Of a stretch of 64,000 nt of DNA, positions 55,492-64,000 are shown piece after piece. The position numbers were made by a program, and so were the translations under genes. The notes below the pieces were generated by a model. It was not told the DNA's origin. It searched no databases and saw only the letters and a list, made by a program, of their open reading frames with translations. Origin of the DNA: DUOA01 sp012839095. GTDB taxonomy: Bacteria; Bacillota; Clostridia; Caldicoprobacterales; DTU083. Within the stretch, counting starts at the first letter, position 1, and each line of letters opens with the position of its first letter. The stretch covers positions 101,185-165,184 of the forward strand of contig JBMNJE010000001.1 in NCBI GenBank assembly GCA_050951505.1, read 5' to 3'.

Positions 55492-55989
55492 ATGGAAACT
55501 AACTAATCAAAATGATATTAAAAAATATTCATGGCATCCCCATGCATCAGAAAAAAGGCTTAAAGATAAGACAAACGCTATCTATATACCCAGCGAAAAA
55601 TTGAGCCTTTGCCCTAATCTGCCTGGATGTGGCGTTTTAAATTATCGTAAAGATCGTATTCTGACAATGGCGGGAAAATTAAGAGCTACATGGATTGCTT
55701 ATGAATTCTTAATGCCGGATAAAGTATATGGCAACAAGAAGAATTCAGCCAGTAATGGCGGGCTCTATTATAAAGGGGTTTGGCAAGAACTTGTAGTCAA
55801 TGAATCGCCGGGTTTACTCGATTGGGTTCTAAACATTATTAAATAATTTTCATCTCTGTTTGTATTAACCTGCCTGCTTCATGAAGCTGTCAAATTTGCT
55901 TATTGTTTATTATTGATATTCGTGTCCCCTTTTTGGGACATGGTATTATGTACAATTCTTATATAAAATAAAGAATTGGAGGAATAACA

Positions 55990-57260
55990 ATGAGTGAATT
56001 TGATAAGATTATTGGTTATGATGCGATTAAGGAAGAATTGATGCAGCTTTGTGACATGATTCATAATACTGACATTTGATAGAAAACTGGGAGCAAAAAT
56101 GTCAAGAGGCCTTTTGCTTCATGGAGAGCCCGGCGTAGGCAAATCCCTGATGGCAATGTCATTTATTAAAGAAAGCGGTAGAAATTCTTATATTATTAGA
56201 AGGAACAAACACGATGGTGACTTTATAAATGAAATTAAAGGCGTATTCAGCAAAGCTGCACAAAATGCTCCTTCAATTATTCTGCTTGACGATATGGATA
56301 AGTTTGTTGTTGAGGATAAGAGTAAAGAAGAGTATGTGGCTGTACAAGCTTGTATAGATGAAGTTAGTTCTTTAGATGTTTATGTGATTGCTACAGCCAA
56401 CTCAATTCGTGACATTCCAAGATCTCTCTTACGTGCCGGACGGTTTGATCGGAAGATTCGTGTTTATCCTCCCCGTGGCAACGATGCAGAAAAAATTATA
56501 AGACACTATTTAGAATCCAAGTCTATTATTAGCGATGTAAATTTTGATGATATTGCAAAAATGTTAATAGGCAGATCATGTGCCGAGTTGGAAACAATAA
56601 TAAATGAAGCGGCTATATACGCAGGCTATGAGAGAAAAGAAAAAACTAACTATGGAGCATTTAGTTCGCCTCTGTATTACGTATTGAGTATGGTGTATCT
56701 GACTCACTTTTGCCTGCTGATGCTTCACGTCTTGAAAAGATAGCCTATCATGAAGCCGGACATGTTATTGTCTCTGAAGTATTGGATCCCGATGGTATCG
56801 GTCTTGCTTCTCTTCATGCTCGTGAACAGATCAGAGCAAAGCGGTTTTGTAATAAGATGCTCGGATTGGAAGGTACCCATGCATAATGTATTTAATGCTA
56901 TTGGCAGGTAAAGCCTCCGCCGAATTAAAGTATGGTATAGTAGATGAGTTTGCGTCAAAAGATATTATGCGGGCAATGGATGAAATCACCATAGGTGTAG
57001 TTACAAACGGTATTTGTGGTATAAGTGCACTTAATGTGTTTGATGATTACGAAAATCCGTCAGCTATGCTGCGTGCAAAACAAGAATGTATTATTCAAGC
57101 CGAGTTAGAACGATATATGTTGAAAGCAAAAGAAATAATAGCACAAAATCATGAATTTATTGAAGCGGTTGCGGTTGCGTTAATAGAAAAGAAAACCCTG
57201 CTTAATTCGGAAATTAGAATGATTAGGAGCAGATGTAATATTGTAAAGGTTGCTATATAG
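55990..57260 (+). pseudogene. Soluble FtsH-like AAA+ protease (M41), multiply frameshifted
   Basis: Pieces in several frames make one gene. MSEFDKIIGYDAIKEELMQL (55990), then after a frameshift near 56077 the AAA module with Walker A GEPGVGKS, Walker B IILLDDMD and the arginine-finger region LLRAGRFDRKIRV. After a second break near 56660 comes HEAGH of the M41 zinc protease (near 56750-56764). After a third break near 56880 follows MLLAGKASAELKYG, the FtsH GG-RAAEEL equivalent. The N-terminus has no membrane helix, unlike true FtsH. It lies about 140 bases after the Nmad3-like gene and was probably in the same accessory cluster. Confidence 0.8.
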
Positions 57261-57406
57261 CTTCTGCCAAAAAGCAGAACTCTAAGATATTGCACCTGAG
57301 GGTCGGGGGTTTGAGTCAAGACTGTAAATAATTTTGTGTTTAGTGTAGTAGCCAAAGGTTCCCTTTCTGGCAATAATTACAATTACAACCAGAAGGGAGC
57401 CTTTTT

Positions 57407-57496
57407 ATGAGTGCATTACCAAAGAACGTAATCAATGAGATCATCAAAAGCAATGAGTTTATAAACCGACAATATCCGGATATACTAACCACATAA
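57407..57496 (+). pseudogene. N-terminal scrap of an IS256-type transposase
   Basis: MSALPKNVINEIIKSNEF is the start of mutator/IS256-type transposases, which then lose similarity and stop after 29 codons. The preceding inverted repeat GGTTCCCTTTCTGG / CCAGAAGGGAGCC (57357-57402) and T-run may be part of the element's left end. Only this scrap remains. Confidence 0.5.
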
Positions 57497-57737
57497 AAAT
57501 TTAAATAGTGTATATGTCAGAAAGGTATCAATGGATACCCACATACACAAAATTTTAAACACTACCTCACCAGATTCACCAACCATGTATATATTAGAAA
57601 AAAACACTATATGAAAAACTTCTAGTTTGATTGCCCCTAACATAACATAATTATCATGCATGCTAAAACATGGTTTCGACTTTATAATTTATCCCCAAAT
57701 CGAGTAGGAGGCGGTGATTAACCGCCGTCCTCTCTCA
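57497..57737. other. Non-coding stretch before the group II intron 3' end
   Basis: AT-rich with no gene. The last part (57707-57737, minus strand reading AGGACGGCGGTTAATCACCG) forms a GGCGGT / ACCGCC hairpin just outside the intron. Such hairpins are common next to group II intron insertion sites. Confidence 0.45.
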
Positions 57738-57777
57738 GTCGAGTAGCCCATAAGAGTTTCACCTATAGGCTCTCACA

Positions 57778-57812
57778 GAACCGTACGTGAAAACTCTCGC
57801 TTTATACGGCTC
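57778..57812 (-). ncRNA. Group II intron domain V
   Basis: On the minus strand it begins GAGCCGTAT, with a GAGA tetraloop in the middle, and ends ACGTACGGTTC. This is the catalytic domain V hairpin with the AGC triad and the AC bulge. It lies 14 bases after the reverse transcriptase stop codon, the normal spacing. Confidence 0.88.
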
Positions 57813-58032
57813 CTATCATTCAACCATTATGGAATCATTCCAAGAGTCCAGTGTGCAAACATACTGGGCTCTCTTTTAGCAAGTTCTTTTAACCACATTT
57901 CAGCTCGCCTGCTGAAATATTCCAAGGTGGCGGAGCCACCTATTCTCTTCATATAGAGCCACTTATTCTGTTATGGAGAGCCAGTAAGTTGATGGTGGGA
58001 GCCACCTGCTTAACTGGTGGCTCCCTACGTAC

Positions 58033-58782
58033 TTATTCCTGTATAATACGTTTACGTTGCCGCATGGATACATCACCATCTATCTTCATGGTATATGCAG
58101 ATGGAACTATCCGGTCAAGAATGGAATCGGCAAGAGCACTGCCGCCTAACCTCTGGTGCCAGCCCTCAGGAGTAAACTGGGAGCAGAAGATGGTGGATGC
58201 CTGACCGCATCTGTATTCCATAAGTTCGAGGAGATCACGCTGCTCCTGGTCTGAAGCTGGGATAAGGAGGAACTCATCAAGGATTACAAGGGCATATTTC
58301 TGATACTACTTCATTACCTGTTGATACTTACCCTGTATACGTGCTGCTTCCAATTCGCTGAACAATTCCGGGAGTCGGATATACCTGGTTTTGTAACCGG
58401 ACTGGCATGCATTAATACCAAGTGCATTAGCTATATATGTTTTGCCGCACCCCGTAGCTCCAATCAGGATGACATTTAAGCCTTTGCAGATATATTCGTT
58501 ATCAGCAAGGCTATTCAAGAGATCACGGTTTAAGTGGAGCGATCAGGAAGGTAGTCGATGTTGCCAAGGAAAGCGGATGAATTAGCGAACCTGGCATTTT
58601 TGATAAGCCGCTTGATATTGTTGTTATGTCTGGAATCGAATTCAGCATCCACCATAAGCATCATCCGCTCGTGAAATGACAAAGCCAGGGTATTCTGTTT
58701 CATTTTCAATCTGTTTTTTGTATGCTTCAGCAAAGGCGGTCAATCTCATAGCTTTCAGTTTTTTAATTGTCTCATTCTTCAT
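58033..58782 (-). pseudogene. istB: IstB-type AAA+ ATPase of IS21 element 1, frameshifted
   Basis: Pieces in different frames cover a complete IstB. ATG at 58782 with NETIKKLKAMRLTAFAEAYK, then a break near 58690, FHERMMLMVDAEFDSRHNNN, then a second break near 58525. Walker A GATGCGKT follows, Walker B region LVILDEF near 58280 after a third break, and the end STIFCSQFTPEGWHQRLGGSALADSILDRI. The ATG overlaps the istA stop, the normal coupling. IstB assists the transposase in target capture; here it cannot be made in full. Confidence 0.85.
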
Positions 58783-60333
58783 GGTTTCCACTTCTGTAAT
58801 ATGCGGCACCTCTTACGATAGCGTATTTGTCGGAGGAAGCAATGTTAGCGTTGGTTTTGGACCTCTCTGAAGCCTTTTTATCCTGGCCGTGCTTCCAGAA
58901 TAAAACGGATGTTTTTGTAGCGAGGGTTAGGGATTCTGGTAAGCGCTGCCTGGCAGGCATCTTCCAGTCTTTCAGGTGTATATCTGTCTGCCAGCTTCAG
59001 AAGCGACAGACAACCTTTGTATGCCTGTTCTTCAATCCGATACGATTCAAACATTTTCTGGACAACCAGCCTTGTGGCATCACCAATACCTGAAGCCCAT
59101 TTCAGGAAGCGTGCGGAATCCCATTCGCTGTACAGCTGATGGTTTGCCGGCATGTGATCAACCACAGTGGAATACTGGCCACGGCGGCCATAAAGGCGCT
59201 TATGGCTGCAGATCCGAGTGCCTTTGTAATAGATTTCGATGGTGCTCCTGGTATACCTGACGTCTACTTTCTTGTTAACATACTCATAAGGCGTTGAGTA
59301 GTTTTGGTGACCTATGGCTATATGGTAATTCAGTTGCACCGTTGCTGTCTTCCATTGTGCGAATTCATACGGATATTTAGGCAGTGGCTGCATGAATGGA
59401 AGTTCCTCTTCCGTGAAAACAGAATATCGGCTGCCATCTTTTTTCTGGAATGGGTTGCGGTTGAATTTATCCGGTTCTTTATGAATAGCTTCATTCAGCT
59501 CATTGATATCAAAGAACTGACGATTTCGCAGCTTTGCTATGATATGAGATGTCAAATTTCCCACTGTTCCTTCCACGGCTGCTTTATCCCGTGGTGCCAA
59601 AACTCGGGCAGGAAGAAGGGCTGTTTGGTAGTGGTCTGCTAATTCCTGATAAGCACGATTTACAACTGGATCTTCATGCTTTTTGTTGCTTAGTATCCCA
59701 ACCTTAAGGTTATCGGGTATTAGAAGTCTGGTGACTCCCCCAAAATACTCATACATGCTGATATGAGCATTAATCCAATCTTCTTCCTTCATGGTAAGGC
59801 ATGCTTTGCATAACAGTACATGCTGCAAGGAAGTGTTGCGACAAACAAATATACCTTGCAGCTTTTTCCTGTTAATTTGTCATACAAGGGCAAGGTGGTT
59901 CCACCCCAATCCACCATAAGCTTATCTCCGGGTTTATGCCGGATATGCATCGTAAGTTTGTTTTTTGTCTACATAGTCCTGGTAGAGCTTACAGTACTGA
60001 GAATACATATAGGGTGGCTTCCCTGAACTGCGGCAGGTATCTACGTATTCTCCCCACAGAAGTTTTAATGTTACACCGCTTTTCAACAGCTCCCTATGGA
60101 TGTAATCAAAGTCCGGAGTAACAAGAACCGGTACCAATGCTTCCTCCGGGAACAGCTTTTGGTGTAACTCTGATTCACTGATGGAATCAAGCACGTTAGT
60201 AGAAATAGGATGCTCTGCCACTGCCTTGGCTACCTTGGCCACTGTGTTTCTGGATACTTTCAGCGTATCCGCTATCCTCCGCTGGCTATAGCCTTTCCGG
60301 AGAAGCTGTAGAATTTGTTTTTTCTTTGGACAT
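58772..60333 (-). pseudogene. istA: IstA-type transposase of IS21 element 1, frameshifted
   Basis: From the ATG at 60333: after a small indel in an A-run comes the HTH YSQRRIADTLKVSRNTVAKVAKA, then PDFDYIHRELLKSGVTL. The first catalytic acid lies in DKLMVDWGG (near 59910), the second in LLIPDNLK, and the third in RDKAAVEGTV. The C-terminal beta domain is followed by a last break near 58878. Coding pieces are long, so inactivation is recent. Breaks are near 60310, 59930, 59830 and 58880. Confidence 0.85.
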
Positions 60334-60880
60334 CGAGATGTCCTCCTCTCAAAGTATTACGGTTATTACCCGTATGATAATTGTATTACTTTGGAAGGTG
60401 GCTCTCAAGCGCGGATTGTCCTTCCGGAGTCTCTGGCTCTCACATCCGGAATGGGTGGCTCTTCATGTCGGATTTACTGGCTCTGAGACGCTGGAATATT
60501 CAGCCTGCGGTGTCCTCTGAATCTCTTGTATTTACACATAGCCCATTTAACTAATCGTCTATTCATGCGAACGTCAATAAAATATTGAGCCAACCGCCAG
60601 AAAAATATTGAGCCACTTTCGCCAGAATAAAAGTGAGCCATTTACGCTCGAAACGCTGAAAAAATATTGAGCCACCTTTAATGAACCAAACCAGCGTTTA
60701 TGCCGCCGAAAGCTTCTTGATAATTGAGTGCATGATATGTTAGGCTGGCCAGCCAGGCATCAACCTCTAACGAAGCCCGGCTCCTTGTTCAGCAAAGGTT
60801 GTGCCGCTGATGCCAGACAACATACCATGAGAGGCTCATGGTCAAGAAGACCGTGGAATAAATGCGGTGGAGCAGATTCA

Positions 60881-61649
60881 TTACCCTTGTTTAAGTTTGG
60901 CTATCGTCTGCTCAAGACGATAGGATTCTTGTACATTCATATTCAGTATGAAAGATCGAAAGGTGACTCTGTCAATTAAGGCTGCAACCATAATTTCATT
61001 TTCGAACAGCTCAGTCCAGCGTGAAAACTCAAGGTTTGTGGTAATAATTACACTGGCTCTTTCTGAGCGGTCTGATATAACCTGAAACAGCATTTCAGAT
61101 TGATGGCGGTTAAAGGTAAGATAACTAAGTTCATCAATGATCAGCAGGTCAATCTTAGCAAGGCTCTTTTCCAGTTTGGAGAGCCGGCGGAATTCAATTG
61201 CTTCTGCAAGTTCATTGGCGAGATTGACAGCAGTGTAGAATTTGACATTGAAACCGGCATAACATGCTTTCATACCTAAACCTATAGCCAAATGTGTTTT
61301 CCCTGAGTACCCTAGGAATACCGATCCACTTACAATATCTTTGTCGGTTGTTTATGAAGTCACAGGATGAAAGTTCCCATACAAAGGCTTCGGATACATG
61401 CTCAAGCCTGCTGAATTCAAACTCATCCAACAGATTTAGTGACTGGAAAACATGCTTTTTTAATCCTTCGCCTTTGACTAGTTTCCTGGCGTTGGTTAAG
61501 TTCCTGTCTCATCAACTGACACAAGAACTGATCATAACCGTCATTGGGGGCCAACTGCCTTATAACATTCTCGTACCTTGAAAAAGTAGAGTTCTAAGCT
61601 GTCTGGCGTATAGCCGGATAGTCTCTTTTACAGGGTTTATCTCGCTCAT
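60881..61649 (-). pseudogene. istB: IstB-type AAA+ ATPase of IS21 element 2, frameshifted
   Basis: ATG at 61649 (overlapping the istA stop): MSEINPVKETIRLYARQLRT, then breaks near 61570 and 61440. The Walker A region GYSGKTHLAIGLG straddles two frames near 61290. Walker B LLIIDELSYL and the end VIITTNLEFSRWTELFENEIMVAALIDRV are intact to the stop at 60881. The C-terminal part alone would have no function. Confidence 0.82.
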
Positions 61650-63109
61650 ACCACAACATCTCCTTTCATAAGGGAGTCATATTTATCGAACTGCGGTCGA
61701 GCTACTTTAATTTCAATGCCAGGCTGAATTTTTTGCAGGTGTGAAGTCAGGTATTAGATAGGCTTTTATCTGATCTACAGATATCTCATGGCCCTGTACT
61801 TGTCTTATGGCTGTTATCAGTTTCTCTTCACCATAGTCAACTAAAAGGCGTAGGAGCTTCACCATCTCGTGCGGACTGGATAATCTTCTGCAATTTCAAT
61901 GAGTTCACGGATATGCTATCCTTGACGGGTTTGGCGTTAAACACACTCCTGGGACGTTTCTCTATGAGATCAATGTAATGTTCGAGATGGTACATGGTTT
62001 TGTTTCTATCATAGCAGCGAGTGTATCGGGCTATCTCCGTATTTCGGTAATACATTGCAACCTCATTCCCGAACCCCTTGATGCTGACCTCTTTGCTGGC
62101 ATACTGACAAGGAATAGAATAGTTGTTGCGGTCGAATCGGACAGTTGAAAAACTGTCGGCTCTTGCTGTTATGGTTTTGCTTGTATCGAATTTATAGCGT
62201 GGCAGTGGTGTCATATGCACCTTTGCAACCACTGCCATTTCTCCGACAGTTGACGGCTTGCCCTTTATATTGTGTTTGCGGTATTTAAGACACCTGCTCA
62301 TCACTCGTTGTTAAGCTCCTGTATGGTATTTACTCTGGAATCGGTACGAAGATATTTCGTCTGACCCAGCCTACCAATCCTTCTACTAAGCCTTTTTCAT
62401 GACCAGCTGCAACGTTGCAGAACTCACATTGGAAAGCATAATGGGCAGACAATGCTTTGTATTTATCCTGAACCTTGGCGTGTGCTCCGAAGCTTCTTTG
62501 ACTGCAACTTTGGCATTATCAAAAATGACTCGCTTTGCGCCCCCTCCAAAGTATTCAAAACCAGAGATTTGAGCTTCCAAAAGCTTTCTTCATTTTGGCG
62601 GTAGAATGCTACACAGTAAATATCAGCGCTATAGCACTCCCTCATGCAAAATATGTTTACTGTAATCTTCTTACCGCATAGATATATCTTTGCTTCTCCC
62701 CAGTCAATTTGTACGGCTTCACCAGGATCATATACCAACGGGATAAAGGCATCTGTTTTTGTCTCTCTTAGCTGTGCTACTATTTCTCGGATTGTTGATT
62801 CTCCGCCAGCAAAACCTTTTTCTTCAACTAACCCGATCATAAATTCTCTTGGCCGTATGCCTTTGCTTTTTAATTTTTTCTGTTTTCATCTGTGCCAGGC
62901 ATTCTTTTATGAATGCTACTACTTCCTCAGTTATTACATAGGGTTTGCGGCCGCTTACACCTTGCCTTTCCCATGGCACTTGAGATCCATCAAAGTATTT
63001 CTTTACTGTGTTGCGCGATATCCAAGGCTTTGGCGATTGCCCTTTGACTCATTCCTTCGTGCTCATGGAGATGCCGGATTCTTTCATAGATTTCCACTTC
63101 TATTGACAC
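61646..63109 (-). pseudogene. istA: IstA-type transposase of IS21 element 2, frameshifted
   Basis: GTG start at 63109 followed by SIEVEIYERIRHLHEHEGMSQRAIAKALDI (HTH). After breaks near 63020 and 62860 come VEEKGFAGGESTIREIV and the first acid in AVQIDWGEAKIYLCGKK. The second acid is in KRVIFDNAKVAV. After breaks near 62470, 62350 and 61850 the C-terminus reads LVDYGEEKLITAIRQVQGHEIS, then PGIEIKVARPQFDKYDSL. At least five frameshifts make it clearly dead. Confidence 0.82.
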
Positions 63110-64000
63110 CCTTTCGCCCCCTGTATATCAGATTGCTTTATCCTCTGAATTATACAGGTTTTTATTAGAAGTGGCTCACTTTTTTCCTAGCGTTTTCCTC
63201 TTTATTGGCTCACTATTATTGTAGCATTTATACTATTCAAACAGTCAATGGTATATCTAACTGCTGAAGGATTGTACTTTGTGAAGTAATTTAGCCATCC
63301 CCTAACAGTAGGGTTTATCATCTCCGCAATCATTTCTATTTTGATTCTGTAAAGCGATGTATCTGCATTGCCTTGATTTTATCTCTAAAGGATTTTGCAG
63401 CCTTTTACTTACAAGGGGCAAAAAGTTGAACTGTAGTCTTCCTGATCTGTCTTTGATATATACCCCGTTGAAAGGTGTACCCAAGAAAGTCAAATTCTGT
63501 ATTTGGATATCTCTCTTTCTATCCTTATCCTTGCAATATACAATCTTAGTCTTAGTTGGGTGTAGCTCTAGCTTACATTCTTTTAGTCTTTGAATTAACT
63601 TGGCCAATATCTCCTTTGCTTCTGCTTCTGTTCTGCAATGGATTATTGCATCATCCGCATACCGTTCAAAAGGAGCCTGTGAATACATACGCACCATCCA
63701 CTCATCAAACGCATAGTGCATGAATAGGTTTGCAAGTATAGGGCTAATAACCCCACCTTGCGGAGTTCCACTAGCCCGCTTCTACGCTGTTGCCTTCTAT
63801 GTCAATGAACGGTGCCTTGAGCCATCTTTTGATGTACATTAATATCCATGATTCTTTAATATGTTTGCATACCGCTTTCATCAGCAAATCGTGGTCGATG
63901 TTATCAAACAGACCCTTAATATCGAACTCTAAGACGTAATCATACTTCCAACATCTTTTCCTTGCCTGCCCTATAGCCTCTATCACTGATTTCTTCGGTC

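Larger units (their letters stand above)
53362..55846 (+). pseudogene. Nmad3-like putative nucleotide modification gene, interrupted by an insertion sequence
   Basis: The gene is in two parts: 53362 to about 53844 and about 55492 to 55846. Part 1 begins MKIILSRKGFDDSNGGCASPILPDG, the Nmad3 N-terminal signature, and reaches DLHAIFGYMQIGKII. Part 2 continues SWHPHASEKRLKDKTNAIYIPSE, then GCGVLNY and the ending ESPGLLDWVLNIIK. Together they give about 280 residues, the family length. The ATG at 53362 overlaps the Nmad2-like stop (ATGA) and is preferred to the earlier ATG. The two parts are in different frames at the simplest junction, so either the element ends are imprecise or an indel has followed. 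The gene is inactive. Confidence 0.72.
57913..60502 (-). mobile_element. IS21-family element 1, inserted in the intron RT gene
   Basis: 2590 bp. Ends: TGAAATATTCCAAGG (left) and, as reverse complement of the right end, TGAATATTCCAGCG, both followed within about 10 bases by GAGCC-type terminal repeats typical of IS21 elements. The target duplication is GCCTGC at 57907-57912 and 60503-60508. It carries istA then istB on the minus strand. Confidence 0.9.
60566..63232 (-). mobile_element. IS21-family element 2, inserted in the intron RT gene
   Basis: 2667 bp. The left end carries several copies of the terminal repeat ATATTGAGCC (60582-60591, 60610-60619 and 60671-60680, plus a variant), and the right end two (AGTGGCTCAC and TTGGCTCACTATT). 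The target duplication is CTATTCA at 60559-60565 and 63233-63239. The istA and istB genes are of another subgroup than those of element 1, so the two elements are independent insertions. The stretch 60681-60880 holds no gene. Confidence 0.9.
57738..64000 (-). mobile_element. Group II intron, 3' part, carrying two nested IS21-family elements
   Basis: On the minus strand the intron enters at the right edge of the window with the reverse transcriptase gene, then domain V and a domain VI-like hairpin with a bulged A (GGGCTACTC), ending near 57738 in AC. IS21 elements occupy 60566-63232 and 57913-60502. The 5' end of the intron lies beyond 64000. Confidence 0.8.
57827..64000 (-). pseudogene. ltrA: Group II intron reverse transcriptase/maturase, split in three by IS elements
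   Basis: Piece 1 (63240 to beyond 64000) has FDIKGLFDNIDHDLLM, then after an indel near 63772 SGTPQGGVISPILANLFMHYAFDEW and the catalytic YADD. It continues, after two more frameshifts near 63320-63360, to NPTVRGWLNYFTKYNPSAVRYTIDCLN. Piece 2 (60509-60565) gives NRRLVKWAMCKYKRFRGHR. Piece 3 (57827-57912) gives RRAEMWLKELAKREPSMFAHWTLGMIP and a stop. Joining across one copy of each target duplication keeps the reading frame: CLN-RRL and GHR-RRAE. So the RT was continuous before both insertions, except for the indels. The start lies outside the window. Confidence 0.88.

Noticed and set aside
57290..57335. T-arm-like sequence GGGTCGGGGGTTTGAGTCAAG, resembling a tRNA end
   Set aside because: No CCCCC strand, acceptor or anticodon arm follows. 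It resembles the tmRNA T-loop/intron joint by chance or distant origin but supports no tRNA gene.
1..64000. CRISPR arrays, rRNA and complete tRNA genes
   Set aside because: No regularly spaced repeats and no rRNA or cloverleaf sequence were noticed when reading both strands; a tRNAscan or CRISPR search was not possible here.

Overview
The window looks like a low-to-moderate GC Firmicute, most likely a carbohydrate-degrading member of the Clostridia. The reasons are strong AGGAGG-type ribosome sites, frequent TTG and GTG starts, many large ABC oligosaccharide importers of the LplA/LplB/YtcP type, a YesN-like AraC regulator with an extracellular sensor, a DUF5696/YIP1/NHL gene set, NADP-type glutamate dehydrogenase and a remnant of the hybrid-cluster protein. 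Species cannot be named from the sequence alone.

Layout. 1-7.9 kb: housekeeping and small accessory genes (start of rlmA, YgjP-like peptidase, Eis-like acetyltransferase, an ABC-2 exporter pair, an MNT nucleotidyltransferase with a truncated HEPN partner, a serine hydrolase and a URO-D family protein). 8-32 kb: a large sugar-uptake locus. It holds a GH42-like lipoprotein, two tandem plus-strand solute-binding lipoproteins, and a long minus-strand operon. That operon runs from a 982-residue binding protein through one permease pair, an NHL/TPR protein, a YIP1 protein, a DUF5696 protein and a second permease pair to a GH78 rhamnosidase-like enzyme. A membrane AraC regulator and a LacI regulator sit at its head, and the same 14-bp LacI-type operator lies before each regulator. 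32-34.3 kb: an Hcp C-terminal remnant, bacterioferritin with a clear promoter, and an MBL-fold hydrolase. 34.5-41.6 kb: a second sugar module (binding protein, two permeases, RraA-like protein, SDR, VOC protein) with its own LacI regulator; a shared operator lies inside the transporter promoter and before the regulator. 42-48 kb: DUF488, a GAF + PEP/pyruvate-binding + nucleotidyltransferase fusion, GdhA, and a GyrI-like protein.

From 48 kb to the end the character changes: almost every gene is broken and mobile elements dominate. At 50.86-51.27 kb lies the 3' end of a tmRNA gene (acceptor, T-arm and terminator) whose T-loop is split by about 385 nt with group I intron features. The tmRNA body is absent, so this looks like an island attachment scar. 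To its right is a translationally coupled operon: WYL regulator, Nmad2-like, Nmad3-like. The Nmad3 gene is cut by a 1.65-kb insertion sequence, and a frameshifted soluble FtsH-like AAA+/M41 protease follows. The last 6.3 kb is a group II intron whose reverse transcriptase has been split twice by two different IS21-family elements, each with its own target-site duplication. Joining the three RT pieces across the duplications restores the reading frame.

How the genes work together: extracellular enzymes release rhamnose- or uronate-type oligosaccharides, the lipoproteins and permeases import them, and the LacI/AraC regulators switch the transporters. The right-hand third is a decaying mobile island whose only undamaged genes are the WYL regulator and the Nmad2-like protein.
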